64,000 nucleotides of DNA from Hyphomicrobium methylovorum (GTDB taxonomy: Bacteria > Pseudomonadota > Alphaproteobacteria > Rhizobiales > Hyphomicrobiaceae), in NCBI RefSeq assembly GCF_013626205.1, contig NZ_QHJE01000001.1:1550001-1614000 (forward strand), in the 5' to 3' direction. The notes beneath the pieces were generated by a model. The model had not been told where the DNA came from. It ran no database searches and saw only the letters and a program-made list of their open reading frames with translations. A program made the translations under genes and the position numbers. Shown in pieces: positions 45,910 through 54,403 of the stretch (positions within the stretch are counted from its first letter, which is position 1; each line of letters opens with the position of its first letter).

Positions 45910-46785
45910 ATGAACTCCGTTGTACCGAAGAGTCGGCTTGGCCGCGGTCTCGCTTCTTTGATCGGCGAGCCGGCGCCTCTCGGACATCATCTGCCCCCCG
46001 AAGGCGAGCAGCGCATGGTTGCGATCGCAGAGATCCGTTCGAGCCCGCTCAATCCGCGTAAGGATTTTCGCGACGAAGAACTGGCTGAGCTTGCCGAATC
46101 GATCCGCACGAAAGGTTTGGTGCAGCCCATCGTCGTTCGGCCGAACGGCATGGCGGGTGGATTCGAAATCGTTGCAGGCGAGCGGCGTTGGCGCGCGGCG
46201 CAGAAGGCGGGCATCCATACCGTTCCCGTCATTGTGCGTGAACTGACCGATCGCGAATTGCTCGAGCTGGCGATCATCGAAAACGTTCAGCGCCAGGACC
46301 TCAACTCGATTGAAGAAGCGACGGGCTATCGTGAGCTTGTCGAGCGTTTCGACTACAGCCAGGAGAAGCTGTCTGAAATCATCGGCAAGAGCCGCAGCCA
46401 CGTCGCGAACACGCTTCGTCTGCTGAAGCTGCCCACTGAGGTGCAGGAGCTGGTTCAAGATGGGCGGCTGACGGCTGGCCACGCGCGGGCGTTAATCGGG
46501 CGGGAAGACGCCGCGACGCTGGCCCGCAAGATTATCGATGACGGTCTGAATGTGCGTGATGTCGAGAGCTTGGTGCAGGGGCTCGGTGAGCCGGGCGCAA
46601 CAGGCGGTGCGCGCCGCCGGAAGGATAAGGACGCCGATACCCGGGCGTTCGAGAAAGAACTGACCGATCTGCTTGGCCTTAAGGTTGAGATCAAGCTGGC
46701 TTCGGGCGAAAGCGGAACGATGGTCATCAAGTTTGGCAGCTTCGACCAGCTCGATTATATTCGTCAGCGGCTTGGAGGCGGCTGA
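45910..46785 (+). CDS. parB: Chromosome partitioning protein ParB
   Basis: CTP-dependent clamp that loads at parS. 291 residues starting MNSVVPKSRLGRGLASLIGE, with the N-terminal SLNPRKDF-like LNPRKDFRDEELAELAESI, CTP-binding GERRWRAAQKAG, ENVQRQDLNSIEEATGYREL, helix-turn-helix LSEIIGKSRSHVANTLRLLKLP, a charged linker and a C-terminal dimerisation domain (LGLKVEIK... QLDYIRQRL). Its likely sites are the four parS-like motifs at 41.9-44.4 kb. Confidence 0.96.
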   Translation: MNSVVPKSRLGRGLASLIGEPAPLGHHLPPEGEQRMVAIAEIRSSPLNPRKDFRDEELAELAESIRTKGLVQPIVVRPNGMAGGFEIVAGERRWRAAQKAGIHTVPVIVRELTDRELLELAIIENVQRQDLNSIEEATGYRELVERFDYSQEKLSEIIGKSRSHVANTLRLLKLPTEVQELVQDGRLTAGHARALIGREDAATLARKIIDDGLNVRDVESLVQGLGEPGATGGARRRKDKDADTRAFEKELTDLLGLKVEIKLASGESGTMVIKFGSFDQLDYIRQRLGGG

Positions 46786-46897
46786 GTTTTTAAGACTTTG
46801 GCGGTTCACTCTGGCTGCCGTTCATATTCCGGTGCGTGTGCCGATTTCCGCAATCGCACGCGCACCGAGATTTTTTGTTCCACGAGACGTTGAGTAG

Positions 46898-47230
46898 ATG
46901 AGTGATACCGACACGTTGCAGCGTCTGGCTGCACTGATCCGATCGCGGCGGTCCGAAAGCGCCGACAGCTCCTATACGGCGCAATTGTTGACCGCGGGCA
47001 CGGTCAAATGTGCGCGGAAGCTCGGCGAGGAAGCGATCGAGACGGTCATCGCGGCCATCGACGGGTCGCCCGAGGAACTGACAGCGGAAGCTGCAGATAC
47101 ACTTTATCATCTTCTCGTTGTGCTTGAGTCGCGGGGCGTCGATTTCGACGACGTCCTACGGGTGCTGGCCGGGCGCATGGGAATGTCCGGCCTTGCCGAA
47201 AAGGCATCGCGACCGCGGAGCCCTTCGTGA
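46898..47230 (+). CDS. hisE: Phosphoribosyl-ATP pyrophosphatase
   Basis: Second step of histidine synthesis, removing pyrophosphate from phosphoribosyl-ATP. 110 residues with [14 protein letters not shown] and [16 protein letters not shown], the acidic metal-binding helices of the HisE fold. It is detached from the rest of the his operon, which is not in the window, and is coupled to coaA, as hisE-coaA is in many Rhizobiales after hisF. 112 bases separate it from parB. Confidence 0.93.
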   Translation: MSDTDTLQRLAALIRSRRSESADSSYTAQLLTAGTVKCARKLGEEAIETVIAAIDGSPEELTAEAADTLYHLLVVLESRGVDFDDVLRVLAGRMGMSGLAEKASRPRSPS

Positions 47231-48228
47231 GCAGACGTCACCGAGCCCTTAAGAGCGCAAAAGAGAGCGACCTCGAAGAGGGTGGAGAAAATCTCGTGTT
47301 CTCACCCTACCGTGTATTTTCGCGCGAGGAGTGGGCGCGGCTGCGTGCCGATACGCCGATGACGCTTGCACCGCATGAGCTGGAGCAGCTTTCCGGTATA
47401 ATCGAGGAAGTGTCTGTCGACGAAGTCGAACAGATTTATCTGCCGCTCTCGCGTCTTCTTAATCTCTATGTGGCGGCGGCGCAGAAGCTCTATTCCGTGA
47501 GCACGGAGTTTCTCGGCCGGAAGGATACGAAGGTTCCGTTCATCATTGGTGTGACGGGGTCAGTCGCAGTCGGGAAGAGTACGACAGCGCGTATTTTGCG
47601 GGCGCTTTTGGCGCGTTGGCCTGACCATCCACGCGTCGATCTGATTACGACGGACGGCTTTTTGTATCCGAACGCAGAGCTTCAACGTCTCGGTCTGATG
47701 GATCGGAAGGGATTTCCCGAAAGCTTCGATACCGAGCTTCTTTTGCGGTTTTTGGGCGACGTCAAATCCGGCATGGCGCAGGTCGAGGCGCCGGTCTATT
47801 CGCATTTCCAATACGACATTCTATCCGGTCAGAAATTGCTGATTGAGCAGCCGGATATTTTGATCATCGAAGGGCTGAATATTCTTCAGCCTGCAGAGAT
47901 GCCCAAGGGCGGCGGAACGATTCCGTTTGTTTCCGATTTCATCGATTTCTCGATTTATATGGATGCCCAGATTTCCATTATCGAGAAGTGGTATCTGATG
48001 CGATTCATGCGCCTTCGGACGACGGCGTTTCGCGATCCCGGGTCCTATTTTCACAAGTATGCGGAAATGACTCCGGATGAGGCGCGGCGCTCTGCCTTGC
48101 GGCTTTGGCAGGACATCAATCTCAAGAACCTCGAAGAAAACATCCTACCGACGCGGAGCCGGGCGCATCTCATTCTGCAAAAGGGTGAGAGCCACAGCGT
48201 TGAAAAGGCGTCGCTGAGAAAGCTCTGA
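47227..48228 (+). CDS. coaA: Type I pantothenate kinase
   Basis: First step of CoA synthesis, ATP-dependent phosphorylation of pantothenate. 333 residues, P-loop [17 protein letters not shown], then [32 protein letters not shown] and [14 protein letters not shown] start overlaps the hisE stop by 4 bases. The N-terminal [22 protein letters not shown] is family typical. Confidence 0.96.
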   Translation: MSRRHRALKSAKESDLEEGGENLVFSPYRVFSREEWARLRADTPMTLAPHELEQLSGIIEEVSVDEVEQIYLPLSRLLNLYVAAAQKLYSVSTEFLGRKDTKVPFIIGVTGSVAVGKSTTARILRALLARWPDHPRVDLITTDGFLYPNAELQRLGLMDRKGFPESFDTELLLRFLGDVKSGMAQVEAPVYSHFQYDILSGQKLLIEQPDILIIEGLNILQPAEMPKGGGTIPFVSDFIDFSIYMDAQISIIEKWYLMRFMRLRTTAFRDPGSYFHKYAEMTPDEARRSALRLWQDINLKNLEENILPTRSRAHLILQKGESHSVEKASLRKL

Positions 48229-48248
48229 GCGCATGCGTGTATACGCGC

Positions 48249-48277
48249 AAAAAAAAAGGCCGCTTGGGGCAGCGGCC
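48249..48277 (-). terminator. Intrinsic terminator of the small orphan gene (minus strand)
   Basis: Arms GGCCGCT (48258-48264) and AGCGGCC (48271-48277), with nine A at 48249-48257 reading as T9 on minus. It lies 55 bases beyond the stop of the gene at 48333. The plus side lacks a T tail, so coaA has no clear terminator of its own. Confidence 0.8.
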
Positions 48278-48332
48278 GGTCGAGACATCACAGGGTGGGT
48301 CTCTTTATTCAAGTTGAGGAGAGTTGTGTGCG

Positions 48333-48719
48333 TTAGCGCGTCTCAATGGAGGCCGCGGGCGTGCGTTTCTGCTCCGAAGATCCGGCATTTGATGACGGGA
48401 CGAAACCTTTGAGAAATGAGGTTTCGCCGGTCAAAGCGAAGATCTTGTATTTGTCACGGAGCCGGCGAATAGCCGAGGGATCGGAATATCCCATTTGGCG
48501 AATTGCAGTGGTTGGACGCAGCTCAGGATGGATCCGTAGCAGTTCTCCAATACGCGCGAGGCGTTCGGTGTCATCAATGCCGGTGCCTTTGGGCCGGCCA
48601 CGACGTACTGCATTCTGGATCATCAGGCGAACCTCAAACCAATCCGATTCGTTGTTTGGAGATTGCGCGATTAATTCCGTTAATTCCAGGGAGATTAAAT
48701 AGTATTCGGAATTGGACAC
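48333..48719 (-). CDS. Small orphan DNA-binding-like protein with AT-hook-like motif
   Basis: Not recognised as a named family. About 128 residues from GTG at 48717-48719, chosen because AGGGGG stands six bases before it and because upstream ATGs (48752, 48737) lie inside a strong palindrome; from 48752 it would be 139. Mid-protein VRRGRPKGTG is AT-hook-like, followed by DTERLARIGELLRIHPELRPTTAIRQMGYSDPSAIRRLRDKYK, which has a helix-turn-helix look (key segment TAIRQMGYSDPSAIRRLRDK). The C-terminal tail is Ser/Glu-rich and probably disordered. No signal peptide. A transcription factor is plausible, with autoregulation through the palindrome. Confidence 0.6.
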   Translation of the reverse strand: MSNSEYYLISLELTELIAQSPNNESDWFEVRLMIQNAVRRGRPKGTGIDDTERLARIGELLRIHPELRPTTAIRQMGYSDPSAIRRLRDKYKIFALTGETSFLKGFVPSSNAGSSEQKRTPAASIETR

Positions 48720-48722
48720 GAA

Positions 48723-48778
48723 ATACCCCCTAAACATTCTCCTTTTGAACATCGTTCATGGAGAATAGAAGGGGGTAT
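48723..48778. promoter_or_regulatory. 56-base imperfect palindrome at the orphan gene's leader
   Basis: Nested arms: ATACCCCCT (48723-48731) with AGGGGGTAT (48770-48778), ATTCTCC (48736-48742) with GGAGAAT (48760-48766), and TGAAC (48746-48750) with GTTCA (48754-48758). As RNA on the minus strand it folds into a long stem that would hold both SD-like stretches (AGGAG and AGGGGG). As DNA it would suit a dimeric regulator. Confidence 0.7.
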
Positions 48779-48812
48779 ATCCGGGATTCGTCTATTTTCG
48801 CCGCGGGCGAAC

Positions 48813-49811
48813 TCAGGGAATGAGTCGGCGCTGACGGGCCAATTCAGCTAGCGGCACCTCGGGGCGAGCGCCCAAATGTCCGATAATTTCGGCTGCGGCC
48901 AAACTGGCCAATTGGCCAGACGTTTCGAGTGATAATCCGCGCGCATATCCGAATAGAAATCCTGCTGCATATAAATCACCGGCGCCGGTCGTATCGACGA
49001 CCTGTTCGATCGGATCGGCAGATATTTCGACGCTCTTATTATCGGCTAAAATAATCGAGCCCTTGGCACTCCGTGTCAGCACAGCGAGCGGGATGTCGGA
49101 GCTGGCTTGTTTCGCTGCAAGATCGAACGATTCCGTTTGATAGAGCGATTTGATCTCGGATTCATTGGCGAAAAGAATATCGATGCCAGAGCGAATAAGC
49201 TCGAGGAATTCGCCGCGATGGCGATCAACGCAGAAGCCGTCCGACAGCGTCAGAGAAACTTTTCGTCCAGCTTTCTTTGCAGTGTCGAGTGCAAGACGAA
49301 ATGCTTTCTGAGCTTGCGGGCGATCGAAGAGATATCCTTCGAGATAAAGAATTGCGGACTCGCGAATTAAATCGAGATTGAGATGCGTTTCGTCGAGGTC
49401 CGTCGAGATTCCGAGGAACGTATTCATCGTGCGCTCGCCATCCGGCGTGACGAGAATGAGTGAGCGCGAGGTGGGTGCGCCATTTGCAATTGGCTGGGAT
49501 TCGTACGTCACACCGAGAGAGCGAATATCGTGCGAGAAGATCCGGCCGAATTCATCGTCGGCGATCGTTCCGATATATGCAGCGCGTCCGCCGAACGACG
49601 CGACGCCTGCGATGGTGTTCGCGCCTGATCCGCCCGAGATTTCGACGGCGGGTCCCATCGTCTGGTAGATCTTCTGGACGTCGCCGGCTTCGACCAGGCG
49701 CATGCTGCCTTTCGCAGCGCCGATCTCGGTCAAATACGATTCATCGCAGCGTCCAATGATGTCGACAATTGCATTGCCGATACCGATGACGTCGTGGCGT
49801 GCGTCAGCCAT
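48813..49811 (-). CDS. Adenosine kinase (PfkB/ribokinase family)
   Basis: 332-residue sugar kinase of the group annotated as adenosine kinase in alphaproteobacteria. N-terminal DVIGIGNAIVDIIGRCDE, ISGGSGANTIAGVASFGG (substrate and glycine motif) and the C-terminal PfkB signature DTTGAGDLYAAGFLFGYARG with catalytic Asp. No activity data from sequence; adenosine is the likely substrate, but other nucleosides or sugars are possible. Upstream of the orphan gene on the same strand, 60-94 bases away. Confidence 0.85.
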   Translation of the reverse strand: MADARHDVIGIGNAIVDIIGRCDESYLTEIGAAKGSMRLVEAGDVQKIYQTMGPAVEISGGSGANTIAGVASFGGRAAYIGTIADDEFGRIFSHDIRSLGVTYESQPIANGAPTSRSLILVTPDGERTMNTFLGISTDLDETHLNLDLIRESAILYLEGYLFDRPQAQKAFRLALDTAKKAGRKVSLTLSDGFCVDRHRGEFLELIRSGIDILFANESEIKSLYQTESFDLAAKQASSDIPLAVLTRSAKGSIILADNKSVEISADPIEQVVDTTGAGDLYAAGFLFGYARGLSLETSGQLASLAAAEIIGHLGARPEVPLAELARQRRLIP

Positions 49812-49874
49812 TTTTGGGTTCCCCGTTTGGTTTTGCGGGCACTATAGGAAGCGAGGCCTAGGCCGCAAGGCGTG

Positions 49875-50921
49875 TCAGCGGCGCTGGGCCGCGGCAGATG
49901 CGGCGGCGGCCATCGATCCGAGGGCAAGCAGCAGGCGCTCGGTGTGAACGTCGCGCTGCGTTGGCGAAAGGCGTGCTGTCTTCGCCGTTTCGGCGATGCG
50001 CTTCAGGGCCTGATTGAGCTGCGGGGCGGCCCAGCCGCGAACCTGTCGAGCGAAGGCGTCGCGTTGTTTGAAAAACAGCGGTGGCCTGAGTGATTTCAAG
50101 GCGTCGTCGAGGCGCTGGCCAGCGTCCACATCCCCGCGCACTTTATGCAGCTTCAGGAAATACCGCTGCGTGATGGCGATGACGGCTTCCGCGCTTTCGC
50201 CGGACGCGAGCGCCCGGCCAAAATCGGAAATAGCCGCTTTGGTGCGGCCTTCGGCAACGGCTTCGGCAATGCGCTCCAACGCGAGGTCGGCGGCATCGCC
50301 GACGATCGTTTCAACATCTTCGAGGGTGATTTGTTCGCGGCCTGTGCAGAAGAGCGCGAGCTTCTCGATTTCGGCGCGTGACAACGCGCGGTCAGCGCCG
50401 AGGCGGCTCTGCAGTAGCATCCGCGCATCCATGCCGATCGTCAGAGAAAACGGGGCGAGGGTTTCCTGGATGAGGTTTTCGATGTCGGCTTCGGTGTCAG
50501 GATAACAAGCAACCGCTGCGCACGCCGGATTCTTTTCGAACAGCGCGCGCAATGCATCGTCGGGTTTCAAGTTGCCCGCTTCGACGATCAAGAAGCCTTC
50601 GAGCGGCGCACCGGATAGCAAAGGTTTGAGCATCGCGGCGGCTATGCGGCGTCCAGCGATGGCGCGAACGATGCGCCGCGACGAAAACATCGGCCGCATT
50701 TGCAACTCGGTCTCGAGGCGGTCGGGGGTTTGGTCGACGTCCGTATCATCAAGCCGCAAGATTTCGCCGGGCGGGTTTTCGCGTTGGGCAAGCGTGCGCG
50801 CGAGCACGGCGGAGCGTTCGCTGACGAGACCGGGATCGGTGCCGAAGAACAGCACTGCTACGAGGCTTGCGGGTGGCGCTTGCAGAAAGGCGTGCGCTTG
50901 ATGGGCTTTGATGGCGACCAT
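49875..50921 (-). CDS. holA: DNA polymerase III delta subunit
   Basis: Clamp-loader delta subunit opening the beta ring, 348 residues. VKI-like start MVAIKAHQAHAFLQAPPASLVAVLFFGTDPGLVSERS, then LVDDTDV-type DDTDVDQTPDRLETELQMRPMFSSRRIVRA (key segment PMFSSRRIVRA), AEIEKLALFCTG, and the C-terminal domain with MWRQ-like KLHKVRGDVDAG. The order leuS-lptE-holA is conserved in many Gram-negative bacteria and supports the call. Confidence 0.92.
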   Translation of the reverse strand: MVAIKAHQAHAFLQAPPASLVAVLFFGTDPGLVSERSAVLARTLAQRENPPGEILRLDDTDVDQTPDRLETELQMRPMFSSRRIVRAIAGRRIAAAMLKPLLSGAPLEGFLIVEAGNLKPDDALRALFEKNPACAAVACYPDTEADIENLIQETLAPFSLTIGMDARMLLQSRLGADRALSRAEIEKLALFCTGREQITLEDVETIVGDAADLALERIAEAVAEGRTKAAISDFGRALASGESAEAVIAITQRYFLKLHKVRGDVDAGQRLDDALKSLRPPLFFKQRDAFARQVRGWAAPQLNQALKRIAETAKTARLSPTQRDVHTERLLLALGSMAAAASAAAQRR

Positions 50922-50963
50922 GCGTCAAGTCCGCTTACGAGAAACGATGCGGCTGGCGATTAC

Positions 50964-51533
50964 TCAGGCGGTCGTCGACAGGATTGCAAGGAGACGGGTT
51001 CTCAGCTCTTCGCCAACCGTCTGTGCAGCGCGGTTCTCCGCGTCCTGACGGGCTTCGACGTTGGCGAAAACCGACGACACACGGTCGAAGGACGCGCGGC
51101 CAAAGCTCTTGCCCGAGGCGACGACAGTTTTGTCTTCGATGCGGATCAGGTTGTACGCCGCTTCGATGTTGTAGATCTGGCCGCCAGCGTTGCCGTCTTT
51201 GCGAACCATCGTCGAGATGACGGTTTCACGGATTGCGATGTCGAGGCGGTATTTCGGCGGGGCTGGCGTTCCGCCGCCCGTCGTCTGGAAGATGAGTTCG
51301 TTGCGGATGCGCTGACCAACGCGGCCCGGGATCGGCGCGATATCCACCGTCGCCAGCTTCTCCTGAGCGCCGACGCCGCCAAGGCTGGCGGTGCCGTAAA
51401 GCGGACGGAACCCGGCGTCGCCGCATCCACCCAGGACGCAAAGCGCCGCGAGCCCCAAAGCCGAGAGAACCAGTCTCCGGCTCTGCGCCCTGCAGTTGCT
51501 TGTCCGTCCGTAAAGCCCCTCAGCCAACGACAT
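50964..51533 (-). CDS. lptE: LPS-assembly lipoprotein LptE
   Basis: Outer-membrane lipoprotein that plugs LptD for lipopolysaccharide insertion. 189 residues with a lipoprotein signal: basic start, [17 protein letters not shown] with the lipobox L-G-G-C (about residue 37). GFRPLYG follows, a family hallmark. Mature part rich in beta strands. The start overlaps the end of leuS by 14 bases, so it is translated after leuS. Confidence 0.9.
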   Translation of the reverse strand: MSLAEGLYGRTSNCRAQSRRLVLSALGLAALCVLGGCGDAGFRPLYGTASLGGVGAQEKLATVDIAPIPGRVGQRIRNELIFQTTGGGTPAPPKYRLDIAIRETVISTMVRKDGNAGGQIYNIEAAYNLIRIEDKTVVASGKSFGRASFDRVSSVFANVEARQDAENRAAQTVGEELRTRLLAILSTTA

Positions 51534-54144
51534 TCACGATCCTTTGCGGAACGACGATGACTTTTTTCGGAGTGCGCCCATCAAGTGCACGCACGACCGA
51601 ATCAAGCTGCAATGCCGCCGCTTCTACTTCTTCGGATTTCGCTGTTCGCGAAACCACAAGTTCGTCCCGTCGCTTACCATTCACCTGTACGGCAATGGTC
51701 ACTTGATCGTCAACGAGTAGGTCCGGTTCAACGGCCGGCCAGGGTTCGTTCGCGAGCAGCGTGTTGTATCCCAGCCGCGCCCAGCATTCTTCCGCCAAAT
51801 GCGGCATCATCGGGCCGATGAGGATGGAAAGGTAGCCGCCCGCTTCCCGGGCCGCCCACTGCACGTCGGGACCGCTCTTCGTTAGGCCGGTCTGGAGAAC
51901 ATTGCAGAACTCATGGATGTGAGCGACCGCGACGTTGAACCTGAGGGCTTCGATGGCGCGTCCGACCTGATCAATGGCGCGGTGGCCCGCTTTGCGGATC
52001 GCCAACGCGTCGGGTCCGAACGTTGTCGGCTTGGCGGCCGTCTTGTCCGGTGCTGTTTCAGCAATGTCTTCGATGATGCGCCAGAGACGCTGAATGAAAC
52101 GGCCAGCGCCGGTCACGCCTGCTTCGGTCCAGATCACGTCGCGTTCCGGGGGGCTGTCGGACAGCATGAACCAGCGCGCGCAGTCGGCACCGAAGTGGGC
52201 GATGATGTCGTCCGGGTCGACGAGGTTCTTTTTCGATTTCGACATCTTCTCGATGCTGCCGATCGAAGCGGGACGGCCTGTTGACGTTTCGATCGCGCGC
52301 CGGTTTGCGCCTTCGCCTTCGAGCGTGACGTCGCCCGGCAGGAGCCAGAAGCCGTCTTCCGATTTGTACGTTTCGTGCGTCACCATTCCCTGCGTGAAGA
52401 GCGCGTTGAACGGCTCGCGCGTGTTCGTTGCAAACGCGAGATGGCCCGTGTCGGAGATCGCACGGGAGAAGAAGCGCGAATAGAGCAGATGCAGAATCGC
52501 GTGCTCGATGCCGCCGATGTATTGATCGACCGGCAGCCAGTATTTCGCCGCGTCCTGATCGACCGGCGTTGTCGCTTCGGGTGCGGTGAAGCGAACGTAA
52601 TACCAAGACGAGTCGACGAACGTATCCATCGTGTCGGTTTCGCGCGTCGCTTCCGCTCCGCACTTCGGGCAGGGCACATGCTTCCACGTCGGATGACGTT
52701 CGAGCGGGTTGCCGGGTTTGTCGAACGTTGCGTCCTCGGGAAGGACGACCGGCAAATCTTTCGCCGGAACCGGAACCACGCCGCACGTTTTGCAATGAAC
52801 GATCGGGATGGGGCAGCCCCAATAGCGCTGGCGCGAAATGCCCCAATCGCGCAGGCGGAAGTTGACCTTGCGGCTGCCCTGCGGACGGCCGGCAAGCTTT
52901 TGTTTTTCAAGACGCGATGCGGCTTCTTCGAACGCGGCCTTGGTGGTCAGCCCATCGAGGAAGCGCGAGTTGATCATCGTTCCTTCGTCCTCGTAGGCTT
53001 TGCCTTTGAGGTCGAATGTTTCCGCCTTTTCGCCGGGCGGTAGAACGACGGGGACGGTTGGCAGTTCGTAGCGAGTCGCGAAATCCATGTCGCGCTGATC
53101 GCCCGAGGGACAGCCAAAGATGGCGCCGGTGCCGTAATCCATCAGGATGAAGTTCGCGACGTAAACCGGAAGCTGCCAGCTCTTGTCGAATGGATGGACG
53201 GCGCGGATGCCGGTGTCGAAGCCGCGCTTTTCGGCGGCCTCGATGTCAGCGACTGACGTTCCCATGCGCCGGCATTCGTCGCAGAAGGCTGCCAGTTCGG
53301 GATTGTTTTCGGCGGCCTGCTTCGCGAGCGGATGATCGGCGGCGACTGCGAGGAATGACGCTCCGAAAAGTGTGTCGGGGCGTGTCGTGTAGACTTCGAG
53401 CTCGGTGAAGCCTTTCGGAGCGGCGTCCTTGTCGAGCGCCCAACGGACGGCGAGGCCTTCCGAGCGACCGATCCAGTTCGCCTGCATCAGGCGCACTTTT
53501 TCCGGCCAGTTGACGAGCGTGTCGAGGCCGGTGAGCAGTTCGTCGGCGTAGTCGGTGATTTTGAAGAACCACTGCGTCAGCTCGCGGCTTTCAACGAGCG
53601 CGCCGGACCGCCAGCCGCGGCCGTCGATCACCTGTTCGTTGGCGAGCACGGTGTGGTCGACCGGGTCCCAATTGACCTTCGAAGATTTCCGGTAGGCGAG
53701 CCCCTTGGCCAGCAAATCGAGAAACAGCTTCTGCTGATGCCGGTAGTATGTGGGCGAGCAGGTTGCGATCTCGCGCGACCAATCGAGCGACAGGCCCATC
53801 GACTTGAGCTGGCCGCGCATTGTGTCGATGTTGGCGTAGGTCCACTTGCCCGGATGGACCTTGCGTTCCATGGCGGCATTTTCCGCCGGCATGCCGAATG
53901 CGTCCCATCCCATCGGATGGAGAACGTTGAAGCCCTTAGCGCGCTTGTAGCGGGCAAAAACGTCGCCCATCGCATAGTTGCGCACATGCCCCATGTGGAT
54001 GCGTCCCGACGGATACGGGAACATCTCAAGGACGTAACACTTTGGCTTTGCAGGATCTTCTGTTGCGCGGAAGATCTGATTTTTTTCCCACACCTGTTGC
54101 CAATGGCGTTCACGGTCGGGGGCGTTGTAGCGTTCTATGGCCAT
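51520..54144 (-). CDS. leuS: Leucyl-tRNA synthetase
   Basis: 874 residues from [25 protein letters not shown]; an upstream frame extension of 23 residues is rejected. HIGH motif as [15 protein letters not shown], editing domain with [11 protein letters not shown], and KMSKSKKN catalytic loop. Zinc-binding CKTCG and CPKCG cysteines are visible in the ZN1-like region. C-terminal anticodon domain ends in [14 protein letters not shown]. First gene of leuS-lptE-holA. Confidence 0.97.
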   Translation of the reverse strand: MAIERYNAPDRERHWQQVWEKNQIFRATEDPAKPKCYVLEMFPYPSGRIHMGHVRNYAMGDVFARYKRAKGFNVLHPMGWDAFGMPAENAAMERKVHPGKWTYANIDTMRGQLKSMGLSLDWSREIATCSPTYYRHQQKLFLDLLAKGLAYRKSSKVNWDPVDHTVLANEQVIDGRGWRSGALVESRELTQWFFKITDYADELLTGLDTLVNWPEKVRLMQANWIGRSEGLAVRWALDKDAAPKGFTELEVYTTRPDTLFGASFLAVAADHPLAKQAAENNPELAAFCDECRRMGTSVADIEAAEKRGFDTGIRAVHPFDKSWQLPVYVANFILMDYGTGAIFGCPSGDQRDMDFATRYELPTVPVVLPPGEKAETFDLKGKAYEDEGTMINSRFLDGLTTKAAFEEAASRLEKQKLAGRPQGSRKVNFRLRDWGISRQRYWGCPIPIVHCKTCGVVPVPAKDLPVVLPEDATFDKPGNPLERHPTWKHVPCPKCGAEATRETDTMDTFVDSSWYYVRFTAPEATTPVDQDAAKYWLPVDQYIGGIEHAILHLLYSRFFSRAISDTGHLAFATNTREPFNALFTQGMVTHETYKSEDGFWLLPGDVTLEGEGANRRAIETSTGRPASIGSIEKMSKSKKNLVDPDDIIAHFGADCARWFMLSDSPPERDVIWTEAGVTGAGRFIQRLWRIIEDIAETAPDKTAAKPTTFGPDALAIRKAGHRAIDQVGRAIEALRFNVAVAHIHEFCNVLQTGLTKSGPDVQWAAREAGGYLSILIGPMMPHLAEECWARLGYNTLLANEPWPAVEPDLLVDDQVTIAVQVNGKRRDELVVSRTAKSEEVEAAALQLDSVVRALDGRTPKKVIVVPQRIVNVVG

Positions 54145-54226
54145 GGGGCCCGTTCTTTCTGGGAAATTTGAATTGGTTAGCGCGTAAGAAGCCTGAAAGG
54201 TCGAGAGGGTCAAGTCGCCCGCGTTT

Positions 54227-54403
54227 TTGACACATGTCGTAAAAATCTGATTATTGCGACATGTTTTGAGAACATGTCGTGAGTGGCGACACGTTTCGGT
54301 TTATATGTCGTAGAAATTCATATTTTGCGACATATTCCTGCTATATGTCGCCGTTGCCGACATATCCGCGTGAGGTGTCGCCAAACCACGGATTTTGCGA
54401 CAG
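54227..54403. promoter_or_regulatory. Regular array of ten TGTCG/CGACA half-sites upstream of fic
   Basis: TGTCG starts at 54235, 54275, 54306, 54346 and 54376; CGACA starts at 54257, 54287, 54328, 54358 and 54398. Half-site distances alternate 22, 18, 12, 19, 22, 18, 12, 18, 22, so the pattern repeats with a period of 70-71 bases. The inner dyads extend well: ATATGTCG/CGACATAT around 54303-54335 and 54343-54365 and ACATGTCG/CGACATGT at 54232-54264. A consensus -35-like TTGACA at 54227-54232 overlaps the first half-site. The last half-site ends at the base before the fic ATG. This looks like a multi-site operator controlling fic, from two rounds of duplication of a 71-base unit. Confidence 0.75.

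Noticed and set aside
54227-54403. CRISPR array or transposon end
   Set aside because: The repeated units are five to eight bases in inverted pairs, not 25-40 base direct repeats with unique spacers; no cas gene or transposase is near.
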